From contig JAHHDT010000007.1 of assembly GCA_019739225.1 (NCBI GenBank), positions 62,001-126,000 of the forward strand: 64,000 bases of DNA. Direction: 5' to 3'. A program made the translations under genes and the position numbers. The DNA comes from Aquamicrobium sp. (lineage in GTDB: Bacteria > Pseudomonadota > Alphaproteobacteria > Rhizobiales > Rhizobiaceae). The notes beneath the pieces are model-generated. The model did no database searches. It was not told the DNA's origin and was given only the letters and a program-made list of their open reading frames with translations. Shown in pieces: positions 44,271 to 53,293 of this stretch. How positions within the stretch are numbered: the stretch's first letter is position 1; each line of letters opens with the position of its first letter.

Positions 44271-45755
44271 TCACACGGCATTCTTGTGGACCAGCCCAAT
44301 GAAGGGCGTGGCGGCGATGATCGAAATGTCGAAGAGGATCGACCAGTTCTCGATGTAGTAGAGGTCGTATTCCAGGCGTTTGTTCATGGCCTCGACCGTG
44401 AAGGTCGGCCCACGAAAGTCGTTGACCTGCGCCCAACCGGTGATGCCGGGCTTCACGCGGTGGCGGTTGTTGTACATGGGCAGCAGCCCCGCATAGGCGG
44501 CGTTCTGCTCGACCGCGTGGGGGCGAGGGCCGACGATCGACATCTCGCCGCGCAGCACGTTGAAGAGTTGCGGCAGCTCGTCGATCGACAACCGACGCAA
44601 GATCCGCCCGACCCGCGTGACGCGATTGTCGTTACGCGTTGCCTGCCGGAAGCCCTGACCCTCCGACTGCACGTGCATGGTACGGAACTTGAAGACGGTG
44701 ATGACCTGGTTGTTCAGACCGTGACGCTTCTGCTTGAAGAAAACGGGGCCGGGGCTGTCGATCTTCACCGCGGCGGCGACGAGCAGCAGAAACGGTGCGA
44801 GCAGCACTGTCGCTATGGACGCAAGCACGTAATCCTCGATCGCCTTCATCATGTGACCCCAGCCCGAGATCGGCTTCTGCTGCAGGTCGATGAACTGCAC
44901 TTGCGCCAGCGAGCTGATGCCGCGGAACGGAACCATATGAGTTTCGATATCGGGCAGGAGCTTGATCTCGGCCGGCAGAACGCTCAGCTCTGAAAGCATG
45001 TCCTCCAGGTGCCGACGCTGAGACGGCGGAAGCGCGATGATGACCGTGTCGACGTCGTTGCGCTGACCAAAATCGATCAGTTCCGCGAGACCGCCATCGC
45101 GGGCCGTAACACCGGCGTTCAGGTCGCCGCCGCGCGTGGGCCCGAAGATGCCGGCAATGCGCACGCCGCTGTCGGGCATTCCCAGCGCCTCGACCGCGCG
45201 TCTTAGCGGGGCGTCCGTGCCGAAGATGGCCGCGCGGCGGCAGATCGCGCCCTGGACCGCCTGGCTGGAGAAGACCCTCGCCGCGGCAGCACGCATCGTC
45301 CACACGGCGACGACGGACGACAGCAGCCAGACCCCGAACCAGAGTCGCGAGAACTGGTCTGCGGCTCCGATCGCGAGCCCGATCAGCGCGACGATCAGGA
45401 ATGCTCCGATAAGGTTGCCGACCGCCGTGCTCGAGAAGGTGAGAAAGCGCGACAGCTTCTCCACATCATAGAGCTTCGACCGATAGTTCAGGTAGCCGAA
45501 GGTCAGCACGATCAGGATCGACGGCCAGATATAGGTCTGAAGAAAGTCGTGCTGTTCCAGGTGCGTGTAGACGTAAATATGGCCCACCACCATGCCGAGC
45601 AGCAGCGTGACAAGCAGCTCGACCATCGCATAAATCTGTCCGCTGACATGCGGGCTGGCCTGCGCATTGGTCCGCAGGTCCGCCGGCACTCTGTCGCCCA
45701 TGCCGAACGTTCGGGCGAACCTCGTTTCCAGGATTTCTGTATCTTTTAGGGACAC
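44271..45755 (-). CDS. Undecaprenyl-phosphate sugar phosphotransferase (WcaJ/HfsE type)
   Basis: 494 residues: four to five N-terminal membrane helices, a CoA-binding-like middle domain (RRAAIFGTDAPLRRAVEALG), and a C-terminal bacterial sugar transferase domain with KQKRHGLNNQVITVFKFRTM, RRLSIDELPQLFNVLRGEMS and MSIVGPRPHAVEQN. It primes glycan synthesis by moving hexose-1-phosphate to undecaprenyl phosphate. GTG 45755 was chosen (GGGGGTCGG upstream); ATG 45701 is the alternative. First gene of a three-gene operon. Confidence 0.92.
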   Translation of the reverse strand: MSLKDTEILETRFARTFGMGDRVPADLRTNAQASPHVSGQIYAMVELLVTLLLGMVVGHIYVYTHLEQHDFLQTYIWPSILIVLTFGYLNYRSKLYDVEKLSRFLTFSSTAVGNLIGAFLIVALIGLAIGAADQFSRLWFGVWLLSSVVAVWTMRAAAARVFSSQAVQGAICRRAAIFGTDAPLRRAVEALGMPDSGVRIAGIFGPTRGGDLNAGVTARDGGLAELIDFGQRNDVDTVIIALPPSQRRHLEDMLSELSVLPAEIKLLPDIETHMVPFRGISSLAQVQFIDLQQKPISGWGHMMKAIEDYVLASIATVLLAPFLLLVAAAVKIDSPGPVFFKQKRHGLNNQVITVFKFRTMHVQSEGQGFRQATRNDNRVTRVGRILRRLSIDELPQLFNVLRGEMSIVGPRPHAVEQNAAYAGLLPMYNNRHRVKPGITGWAQVNDFRGPTFTVEAMNKRLEYDLYYIENWSILFDISIIAATPFIGLVHKNAV

Positions 45756-45929
45756 AATTCCGACCCCCGACGCTTGTTTGCTACATCTGCTGTTGCCTAC
45801 GAAGGGCATTGCAAAAGGCGGGCCACTCAGGGTTGAGCTGCAAGGCGTGGGCTGGGAGCATCGAGAAACGGTCACTTGAATCGGTTTAAAAGTTGAGGTT
45901 CAGTCGCCGGCGAAGAGAGGGAGGTCGAT

Positions 45930-47117
45930 TTGGCCAAAGCAGAAATCAGCAGAACCGACACCGGACCGATCCGATATGGCATGGTCGGTGGCGGGCAGGG
46001 CGCGTTCATCGGCGGTGTGCACCGTATCGCGGCAAGGCTGGATGGAGAGTTCCAACTGGTAGCCGGTGCGCTGTCGTCCGACCCGGAACGGGCTATCGCT
46101 TCCGGGCGCGAACTCGGTCTCGATGCGGAACGCTGCTACGCGTCGTTTGCCGAGATGGCCAAGGCAGAGGCGGCGCGAGCCGACGGCATCGAGGCCGTCG
46201 CGATCGTGACGCCGAACCACGTCCACTATCCGGCGGCAAAGGCATTTCTTGATGCGGGCATTCATGTCATTTGCGACAAGCCGCTAACCTCGAACCTTGC
46301 CGATGCGAAGAAGCTTGCGGGCGCCGCAGCCGAGAGCGGTCGGCTTTTCGTGCTGACGCACAACTACACCGGCTACCCGATGGTGCGGCAGGCGCGTGAG
46401 ATGGTCGCCAAGGGCATGCTGGGCGACCTGCGCGTTGTCCATGCCGAGTATCCGCAAGACTGGCTGACCGAGGCTGTCGAGGCCAGCGGCTCCAAGCAGG
46501 CCGTCTGGCGCACTGACCCGAAACAGTCCGGTGCCGGCGGTGCAACGGGGGACATCGGCACGCACGCGTATAACCTGGCACGCTTTGTCACCGGCCTGGA
46601 ACTCGACAGCCTTGCTGCCGACCTCGACGCTTTCGTGCCCGGTCGGCTGCTCGACGACAACGCGCATATCCTGCTGCGCTTCAAGGCAAAAGGCCGTGCG
46701 CCGGCTGCCAAGGGCATGCTTTGGGCCAGTCAGGTGGCACCCGGCAACGAGAACGGACTAAAGCTCCGCGTCTACGGGACGAAGGGCGGGCTCGAGTGGG
46801 AACAGGAGCATCCCAATCACCTTTGGTACACGCCGTTCGGTCAGGAGAAGCGCTTGATCACGCGGGGCGGGGCAGGGGCAGGGCCCTCCGCTGCTCGCGT
46901 CAGCCGCATTCCGGCGGGGCATCCCGAAGGGTATCTCGAAGGCTTCGCCAATATCTATGCGGAGGCTGCGCGCGCCATCCGCGCGATGCGACGCAAGGGT
47001 GACAAGATGCCGAAGGACGTAGTCTTCCCGACGGTCGAGGATGGTGTCGAGGGCGTGGCCTTCGTGGAGGCCTGCGTCAAATCCTCTAAGAAGAACGGCG
47101 CCTGGACGAAGCTCTAG
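45930..47117 (+). CDS. Gfo/Idh/MocA-family NAD(P)-dependent oxidoreductase
   Basis: 395 residues. Rossmann start [20 protein letters not shown] (about 14-33), then [20 protein letters not shown] and the family signature [14 protein letters not shown] (catalytic Lys in DKP). [20 protein letters not shown] carries the second catalytic His. Substrate is probably a sugar, inositol or sugar nucleotide; not determinable here. Start is TTG 45930 with GGGAGG 5 bases upstream. It is divergent from the priming transferase gene, so a link with the polysaccharide is possible but unproven. Confidence 0.9.
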   Translation: MAKAEISRTDTGPIRYGMVGGGQGAFIGGVHRIAARLDGEFQLVAGALSSDPERAIASGRELGLDAERCYASFAEMAKAEAARADGIEAVAIVTPNHVHYPAAKAFLDAGIHVICDKPLTSNLADAKKLAGAAAESGRLFVLTHNYTGYPMVRQAREMVAKGMLGDLRVVHAEYPQDWLTEAVEASGSKQAVWRTDPKQSGAGGATGDIGTHAYNLARFVTGLELDSLAADLDAFVPGRLLDDNAHILLRFKAKGRAPAAKGMLWASQVAPGNENGLKLRVYGTKGGLEWEQEHPNHLWYTPFGQEKRLITRGGAGAGPSAARVSRIPAGHPEGYLEGFANIYAEAARAIRAMRRKGDKMPKDVVFPTVEDGVEGVAFVEACVKSSKKNGAWTKL

Positions 47118-47120
47118 ATC

Positions 47121-47900
47121 TCACTCCACCGAGCGCAGATCGCGCAGGTAGGTGTTCTCTTCGGCAGACGCGGTGTAGGCGCTCGGCAGAATGTTTGTAA
47201 TCAGAAGTGCCTCGCCGACATTCTCCGCGCCGGCGAGCAGCCTGCCGTCCGGCGCGGCAACCGTCGACAGCCCTGCATAGGCGAAACGCTCGTCTGCGCC
47301 GCAATGGTTTGCATAGGCGACGAATACCTGGTTCTCGAACGCGCGGACCGGGATCATGCTTCTGGCAATGAAAGCGGCATGGTCGCTTTGCGGCAGCGCC
47401 GTAGGCACCGCTATCAGCGTGCAGCCCACCTGCGCTAGCCGCCGTACGTTCTCAGGGAACTCGACATCGTAGCAGATCAGCAGGCCCAGCTTCTGCCCGG
47501 CATGCTGTACCGTTACGGCAGATGGTGTCCCGGGTCTGAACAGGTTGCGCTCGTAGTCCGCGTAGAGGTGCGACTTGCGATAGACGACCGCAGGCTCCCG
47601 GCCACGGATGAAGGCGGCGCTGTTCCAGACCACGCCTTCATCGGCCTCGGCAAATCCGGCTATGATGGCGACTCCCGTCTCGGCCGAGATCTCCGCAAGG
47701 TGCGAGAGCGCAGGGCCGTCTGCCGGTTCTGCCAGCGTGCGGATCGCCTCACCAGCGCCGTAGCCGGTGATCGCGAGTTCGGGCGTGATCAGGAGGTCGG
47801 CTCCTCTCGTCGCCGCCTCGCGCGCCGCGCGACCGATGCGCTCTATGTTGGCGGACGGGTCGCCTGGGCGCGCCTGCATCTGGAGAACGGCGATCCTCAA
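47121..47900 (-). CDS. Carbon-nitrogen hydrolase, DavA-like omega-amidase
   Basis: 259 residues of the nitrilase superfamily with catalytic Glu41 (TPELAITGY), Lys109 (YRKSHLY) and Cys143 (LLICYDVEFPEN). The pattern ICYDVEFPENVRRLA and AYANHCGADERFAYAGLS resembles 5-aminopentanamidase (DavA) and guanidinobutyramide hydrolase. It should hydrolyse a short amide to the acid. The start is TTG 47900 with GGGAG 8 bases upstream, overlapping the permease stop by 4 bases. It is the last gene of the ABC-transporter operon, so its substrate probably enters through it. Confidence 0.87.
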   Translation of the reverse strand: MRIAVLQMQARPGDPSANIERIGRAAREAATRGADLLITPELAITGYGAGEAIRTLAEPADGPALSHLAEISAETGVAIIAGFAEADEGVVWNSAAFIRGREPAVVYRKSHLYADYERNLFRPGTPSAVTVQHAGQKLGLLICYDVEFPENVRRLAQVGCTLIAVPTALPQSDHAAFIARSMIPVRAFENQVFVAYANHCGADERFAYAGLSTVAAPDGRLLAGAENVGEALLITNILPSAYTASAEENTYLRDLRSVE

Positions 47901-48700
47901 TCGCGATCTCCCGACAATGCGCCCAGCAATCGCGGCAGATCGCCGAAACGCGCGATCAAGCCGAAAACGATCGCCGCAACGGCGACGAAGAAGATCGAGA
48001 CCGCGGCCATGGTCGGCGTGTAGCCGTAGCGCAGTGCGTTGAAGATCTTGATCGGCAGGGTTTCCATCGTGAAGCCCACCGTCATGTAGGCAACGATGTA
48101 TTCGTTTAGCGACAGCACGAAGGCGAATGCATAGCCGGAAATCACGTAGGGCAGGATCAGCGGCAGCACCACCGTACGAAGAACAGTTCTGTCGTCCGCC
48201 CCCATCGTCGAGGCTGCCTCGACGAGGCTGCGGTCGATGGAGCTGAAGCCCAGCGACAGCGTCACCAGAGGTAGCGTGACGAAGAAGATCGCGTGGCTGA
48301 TCGCCGCCGTCCATGGCTGGCCATAGGCGCCGACCGTTGCCCAGAAGGTCAGGAAGCCCAAGGCGGTAATCACCGGCGGCAGGATGAAAGGCGCTACGCC
48401 CAACAGTTGGAAGATGCGGGCCCACGGCGCTATCCGCCGCCACAGGAACCAGGCGAGCGGCATCGCGATCATGACGGCGAGTGCCGCTGATGCGGCCGCC
48501 AGCGTAAGGGAATTCACCAGTGCGGATCGCCAGCCGGGATCAGTGAAGATTTGCCCGTACCATGCGAGGGAAAAGCCTTCCGGAGGGAAGATGAGGCTTT
48601 GCTTCTCGTTCACGGAAACGCCTGCCACGACGATGAGCGGGCCGGCAAGAAAGAGGGCCACCAGCAGGAAAACGATGCGGCGCAGCGTTGCGGCACTCAT
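47897..48700 (-). CDS. ABC transporter permease, PotC type
   Basis: 267 residues with six membrane helices and the inner-membrane EAA loop (SLVEAASTMGADDRTVLRTVVLPLI, in parts, about 165-190). It belongs to the polyamine/opine/iron-type permease family. ATG 48700 overlaps the first permease by 4 bases; a longer frame to 49,699 is a shadow of that gene. Confidence 0.93.
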   Translation of the reverse strand: MSAATLRRIVFLLVALFLAGPLIVVAGVSVNEKQSLIFPPEGFSLAWYGQIFTDPGWRSALVNSLTLAAASAALAVMIAMPLAWFLWRRIAPWARIFQLLGVAPFILPPVITALGFLTFWATVGAYGQPWTAAISHAIFFVTLPLVTLSLGFSSIDRSLVEAASTMGADDRTVLRTVVLPLILPYVISGYAFAFVLSLNEYIVAYMTVGFTMETLPIKIFNALRYGYTPTMAAVSIFFVAVAAIVFGLIARFGDLPRLLGALSGDRD

Positions 48701-49554
48701 GTCCGCTCCTCCCGCTGCGAGCCGACCATCAGCGTCAGGCCGACGAGCGCCAGAGACATCAATACGAGGAACACGGCCATCGCAGCGGCAAACGGCATGT
48801 TGGACTGGTAGATCGCCTGATCGGTAATGAGCACCGATAGCGTCCAGTGTTGTGGCCGCCCGAGTATCTGCGGCAACAAATATGAGCCGAGCGCAAAGAC
48901 GAACACCATGATGAGCGTGGCCATGATGGTGTTGCGCAGCGCCGGGACCACGACGTTGAGGAACGCTCGCATCGGCGAGGCCCCAAGCGTGCGCGCGGCT
49001 TCGAGCAGGGTTGGATCGAGCCGCACGATGGCGGGGTAGAGCACGAGCACCGTGTAGGGCAGGGCCTGATAGACCATCGCCGTCAGTACCGCCCCGAAAC
49101 CCGGCATCAGCGCTTGTGGCTCGGCCATCAGTCCTGCCATGACGAGCAGATTGGTGATCCCGGCCGTACGCGAGAACAGCGTGGACCAGGCGAAGCCGAT
49201 GATGACTTCCGACAGCGACAGGACCGAGAGGATTGCGACCAGCCAAACGATCTGAACGCGCCGCGAGGCCTGTGTCAGCAGCCAAGTGAACGGGAAGGCG
49301 ACGAGCACGCAGACAATGGCCACCATCACCGCCAGCATGATCGAAAATCCGAGCACGCCGCCGAAGAAGGCGGACAGAAATCGCTCGTAGTTGGCGAATG
49401 TGAATGCCGGCGAATAGAAGCCGGCCGGGTCTCTCTGGAAGAACGAGACCGCGATCATCGTCGAGAAGGGCACGACGAAGAAGATGACAAGCATCAGCGC
49501 TGGAAACGCGATCGGCGCGTAGTCGGCAAGCGTGCGCGGCGGCTCGCGTCTCAT
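48697..49554 (-). CDS. ABC transporter permease, PotB type
   Basis: 285 residues, six membrane helices, and the EAA loop TLLEAARTLGASPMRAFLNV (about 195-214). It pairs with the next permease to form the channel of a polyamine-type importer. 253 bases with an inverted repeat separate it from the ATPase gene. Confidence 0.93.
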   Translation of the reverse strand: MRREPPRTLADYAPIAFPALMLVIFFVVPFSTMIAVSFFQRDPAGFYSPAFTFANYERFLSAFFGGVLGFSIMLAVMVAIVCVLVAFPFTWLLTQASRRVQIVWLVAILSVLSLSEVIIGFAWSTLFSRTAGITNLLVMAGLMAEPQALMPGFGAVLTAMVYQALPYTVLVLYPAIVRLDPTLLEAARTLGASPMRAFLNVVVPALRNTIMATLIMVFVFALGSYLLPQILGRPQHWTLSVLITDQAIYQSNMPFAAAMAVFLVLMSLALVGLTLMVGSQREERT

Positions 49555-49591
49555 TGTCGGCCATCCTGTGGTCGGCGAAGGTTTTGCCGTG

Positions 49592-49766
49592 CGTCCTTCG
49601 AGGCTCGCTGCGCTCGCATCTCAGGATGAGGACCGTTGTGCGTCGCTCCGGCAGACGCGTGAGTTCGAAGGTTTTTCCGTTGACGTATGTCAAGCCCACT
49701 GCGAGCCGGCTCGATCAACCCACCTCCCTCATCCTGAGGTGCGAGCGCAGCGAGCCTCGAAGGACG
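49592..49766. repeat. Imperfect inverted repeat, 40-base arms
   Basis: Left arm 49592-49631 and right arm 49727-49766 match as inverted copies at 39 of 40 positions, with a 95-base spacer. The core (CTTCGAGGCTCGCTGCGCTC) is of the kind scattered through rhizobial genomes. The spacer holds no gene. It lies in the ATPase-permease gap of one operon and could form a hairpin in the mRNA. Confidence 0.85.
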
Positions 49767-49807
49767 CACTCTATCGCCGCAGATCAAGCTCGGGGCAAAA
49801 GCAGGGC

Positions 49808-50833
49808 TCATCCTTTCAGCACCACGCAGCTTTCGAGGGGCAGCGTCACGTCGACCGGATCGCCGGCCTTGAAAGGTGTGCGCTCGCGAGGCGTGGAGAT
49901 GGCCACAACCGTCGTGCCGCCGACATCGACGAAGGTTTCGATCGTACCGCCGAGGTCGCGCACGAAGCTGACCGTGCCCGCGAACATGCCGCTGCCGGCT
50001 GCCACGAGCTGCACATCCTCGGGTCTGATGGAAAGCTTGCCACCTGCAGATCGCGTCGCCATCGCGAGGCTCGGCATGGCGCGGCCGAGCAGCGCGCCGT
50101 CCGCACCGACGGAAAGCAGATTGGTCGAGCCGATGAAATCGGCAACGAAGGCGTCGGCCGGCTTGCGATAGATTTCGACTGGCGGTGCAGCCTGCCTGAT
50201 GCGGCCTTCGCCCATGACGACGACAAGGTCGGCCATCGTCATCGCCTCGCGTTGGTCGTGGGTGACGACGATGGTGGTGATGCCGAGCTTCTGCTGAAGC
50301 TGGCGCAGTTCCACCTGCATCGCTTCGCGCAGCTTGGCATCCAGTGCGGAAAGCGGCTCGTCGAGAAGGAAGAGTTTCGGCGACAGCGCGAGTGCGCGGG
50401 CGATCGCTACCCGCTGGCGCTGCCCGCCGGAGAGCTTTGCGACCGGCCGTTCCGCGTAGCCCTGCAGCGAAATCATGTCGAGCAATTCCGCGACGCGCTT
50501 TTTCTGCTCGGCCTTGCCGACACCGCGTATGCGCAGCGGGTAAGCGATGTTGTCGCCGACGTTCAAATGCGGAAAGAGCGCCAGCGACTGGAACACCATT
50601 CCGAAATCTCGTTTGTGGGTCGGGATCGGCGTGATGTCGGTGCCGTCGAGCAGGATCGTGCCGGTCGACGGCTCCTCCAGCCCGGCGATCATTCGGAGCA
50701 GGGTGGTCTTGCCGCAGCCGGACGGCCCCAGCATGCACACGAAGGTGCCATGCGGTATCGACAGCGACACGTTGTCGACGGCTGTGAAATCACCGAAACG
50801 CTTCGAGACGTCCTGCAGCGCGAGACCGGACAT
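49808..50833 (-). CDS. ABC transporter ATP-binding protein, PotA type
   Basis: 341 residues: Walker A GPSGCGKTT (about 36-44), signature LSGGQRQRVAIARAL, Walker B LFLLDEPLSALD, switch His in VVTHDQREAMTMADLVVVM, and a C-terminal TOBE domain (LSIRPEDVQLV). It powers the importer whose permeases and binding protein flank it. ATG 50833. Confidence 0.94.
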   Translation of the reverse strand: MSGLALQDVSKRFGDFTAVDNVSLSIPHGTFVCMLGPSGCGKTTLLRMIAGLEEPSTGTILLDGTDITPIPTHKRDFGMVFQSLALFPHLNVGDNIAYPLRIRGVGKAEQKKRVAELLDMISLQGYAERPVAKLSGGQRQRVAIARALALSPKLFLLDEPLSALDAKLREAMQVELRQLQQKLGITTIVVTHDQREAMTMADLVVVMGEGRIRQAAPPVEIYRKPADAFVADFIGSTNLLSVGADGALLGRAMPSLAMATRSAGGKLSIRPEDVQLVAAGSGMFAGTVSFVRDLGGTIETFVDVGGTTVVAISTPRERTPFKAGDPVDVTLPLESCVVLKG

Positions 50834-50931
50834 GGGATTTCCTGCTTGTGGTCCGCCGAATTGCGGAGTGCTGATACAGGCGGCGTCTCCTCGCGCCGTC
50901 GCGCGAGGAGCTTAACCTGTGTCGTAGGAGC

Positions 50932-52020
50932 CTAGCCAGCGATCATCTCGGTCCACTTCTGGTTCAGCCAGTCAGACTTCGAAGTGTACAGATCATAGCG
51001 GGGGATAATCGGGTCGATGTCGGACGAGACGGCGGCGAACTCCTCGTCGCTCAGGTCGAGGAGGTCGCGCGCGACAGTGGGTGCGGTGCCGACCTTGCGC
51101 GACATGAGGGCCTGGATATCCGGCTGGCTCATATAGTCGATGAAGACATGCGCTTCCTCGCCCTTCTCCGAGGCACGGGAGAGCGCCCAGCAGCCGGAAT
51201 CGAGGATGCCGCCTTCCTTCGGGAAGGTGGAGCGAACCGGATTTCCATCGGCCGCGGCGAGGCCCGTCACGTCGTGATAATACTGGCCCATAGGGATTTC
51301 GCCCGACTTCAGCGCCTGCTCGAACTGCGCCTCGTCGCGATACCAAAGCCGCACGTTGGGCTTCACTTCCGCAAGCTTCTCGAAGGCCGCTATCTGGCCT
51401 TCCTCGGTGTCGAGCGCGTTGGTGCCGCCCATGTGCGTCTTGGCCGTCACCTCCAGCAGGAAGGAGTTGGAGACCAGTGCCAGAAGTCCGAGCTTGTCGG
51501 CGTTGGCCGGGTCCCAGAGTGCCGCCCAGCTTTCCGGGGCCTCGGGATAGGCGTCGGTATTCGTGACCAGCGTGATGTACCAGGCCACCGCGCCAATGCC
51601 GGCGACACGGCCATCCGGATACTTGTTGACGAACTGATCGAGCAGGTTGTCGGCATTTTCGAGCTTGGAGGTATCGATCGGCGTCCAGAGTTCGGTCGAC
51701 TGGCCTTTCAGCATCGCCACCTGGGACATCATGGAGAGGTCGGCCGGTGCCTGCCCGGCGCGGGCGGCCTGTTCGAGCTGCACCAGCCACGCCTCGCCGG
51801 TGGGTTCAGCGACGGATTCAACGGCGATGCCGGTTGCCTCGGTGAAGGCCGGGAACACGTGCTTGTCGAACGAATCCTTGAAATAGCCGCCGTAGACGCC
51901 GACCTTGATCGAGCGATCCTGCGCGCGCAGGATCGACGGCATTGCCAGCATGCCGGCGGTCGCCAGGCCGGCGCCAAGAACGGCACGACGGCTGACCGCG
52001 GAATTCAGAAGCTTCCTCAT
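50932..52020 (-). CDS. ABC transporter substrate-binding protein, PotD type, Tat signal
   Basis: 362 residues. The N-terminus has a twin-arginine motif SRRAVLG (residues 10-16) before a hydrophobic stretch, so export folded through Tat is likely. The rest is a periplasmic binding fold (IKVGVYGGYFKDSFDKHVFP ... EATGIAVESV) of the putrescine/spermidine type. It should give the system its specificity. First gene of the transporter operon; 67 bases separate it from the ureohydrolase gene. Confidence 0.9.
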   Translation of the reverse strand: MRKLLNSAVSRRAVLGAGLATAGMLAMPSILRAQDRSIKVGVYGGYFKDSFDKHVFPAFTEATGIAVESVAEPTGEAWLVQLEQAARAGQAPADLSMMSQVAMLKGQSTELWTPIDTSKLENADNLLDQFVNKYPDGRVAGIGAVAWYITLVTNTDAYPEAPESWAALWDPANADKLGLLALVSNSFLLEVTAKTHMGGTNALDTEEGQIAAFEKLAEVKPNVRLWYRDEAQFEQALKSGEIPMGQYYHDVTGLAAADGNPVRSTFPKEGGILDSGCWALSRASEKGEEAHVFIDYMSQPDIQALMSRKVGTAPTVARDLLDLSDEEFAAVSSDIDPIIPRYDLYTSKSDWLNQKWTEMIAG

Positions 52021-52087
52021 CTGTTGTTCTCCTCTGTTGGCTGTCGGAACTCGCCGGCTCCGATCGTTTTGAATGGCTGCGGTTATC

Positions 52088-53158
52088 TTAGGTCTTTCGG
52101 GCGGTCTTTCCAGTGACGGCCGGGCTGAACACCATCAGGCTCAATATTTCGAACAGCATCTGGGCGCCGGCGTGAGCGGTGTTGGTCGTCGCGTCATATT
52201 GCGGCGCGACCTCGACGACGTCGCCCCCGACAAGGTTGACGCCCTTAAGCCCGCGAACCAGCTCCAGGATTTCACGCGTGGTCGGTCCGCCGATCTCCGG
52301 CGTGCCGGTGCCGGGCGCAAAGGCCGGGTCGAGGCTGTCGATGTCGAAGGACAGGTAGGTCGGGCCGTCGCCGACCACCTGCCTGGCCTTCTCGATGATC
52401 GCGGCAATGCCCATCGCCGGCATTTCCTCGGCGTGGATCACGGTCATGCCCGCCTCGTAGGAGAACTCCCACAGATATTCGGCCGCGCCGCGAATGCCGA
52501 TCTGGATGGTGCGCGTCGGGTCCAGAACTCCGTCGAGCACGGCGTTGCGGAACGGGCCGCCGTGATGGAACTTGGTGCCGTCGAAGGCGCCGCCGGTGTC
52601 GCAATGGGCATCGATGTGGATCATGCCGACGGGGCGATCCCTGCCCACAGCCTTGAGGATCGGATGGCTGATCGAGTGGTCGCCGCCGACGGAGAGCGGG
52701 ATGACGCCGGCCGACACGATCCGCCCGACATGGCGTTCGATGTCTTCGTGGCTTTCCTCGAGCCTGTAGCGGCTGCGAAACGGCACGTCGCCGATGTCGG
52801 CCACTTTCAGCTCGTAGACGGGCGCGCAGTCGAGCACGTGGTTATAGGGCCCGATGCGCTCGATGGCGCGCAGCGCGCGCGGGCCGAAACGCGACCCTGG
52901 CCGGTTGGTGACGCCGAGGTCCATGGGCATGCCGACCATTGCAACCTGCAGGTCGCCGAAATCGGGGTTGGACGGATCGATCGGATGGTACGGCGCGTCG
53001 AGCAGGGTGGGCAGTCCGGCATAGGGCGCCATGCGGGTTCCGCTTGCGGAGAAGATGCGGTCTGCGACGCGCCGGAAACGCGGGTCGAAGATGTCGCCCC
53101 CATGGCCTTCGCCATATTTCGCCTGCAAGGCAGCGAGCCGTTCTCCGGTCCAGGTCAC
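52088..53158 (-). CDS. Agmatinase/arginase-family ureohydrolase
   Basis: 356 residues. Mn-binding motifs are complete: GGDHS (His161), HIDAHCD (Asp183, His185, Asp187) and SFDIDSLDP (Asp272, Asp274). It should cleave a guanidino compound to urea and an amine; agmatine, guanidinobutyrate or guanidinopropionate are all possible. GTG 53158 was chosen because GGGAG lies 8 bases upstream; ATG 53173, five codons earlier, is the alternative. Divergent from the LysR gene and placed before the transporter genes, so it probably acts on the imported substrate. Confidence 0.87.
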   Translation of the reverse strand: MTWTGERLAALQAKYGEGHGGDIFDPRFRRVADRIFSASGTRMAPYAGLPTLLDAPYHPIDPSNPDFGDLQVAMVGMPMDLGVTNRPGSRFGPRALRAIERIGPYNHVLDCAPVYELKVADIGDVPFRSRYRLEESHEDIERHVGRIVSAGVIPLSVGGDHSISHPILKAVGRDRPVGMIHIDAHCDTGGAFDGTKFHHGGPFRNAVLDGVLDPTRTIQIGIRGAAEYLWEFSYEAGMTVIHAEEMPAMGIAAIIEKARQVVGDGPTYLSFDIDSLDPAFAPGTGTPEIGGPTTREILELVRGLKGVNLVGGDVVEVAPQYDATTNTAHAGAQMLFEILSLMVFSPAVTGKTARKT

Positions 53159-53276
53159 GTGTACTTCTCCCATTCAGCAGTCCGCGCCCTTCAGTTCCCA
53201 GGCGCCGTTTTCCCGCAGTGGGCTGATCGTGATGCAGAAATATTGAAAACTCAATTGATATTGTTGTACGTCATCT

Positions 53277-53293
53277 TGTGAGAAATGCTCACA
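53277..53293. promoter_or_regulatory. Palindrome TGTGAG-N5-CTCACA at the LysR gene start
   Basis: Perfect 17-base inverted repeat immediately before and touching the LysR start codon, in the divergent ureohydrolase/LysR gap. Good candidate for autoregulation or control of the catabolic operon. Confidence 0.5.

Noticed and set aside
47897-49699. A 600-codon protein joining both permeases
   Set aside because: The N-terminal half is the wrong frame of the first permease; two separate permeases with ATGA overlap explain the region.
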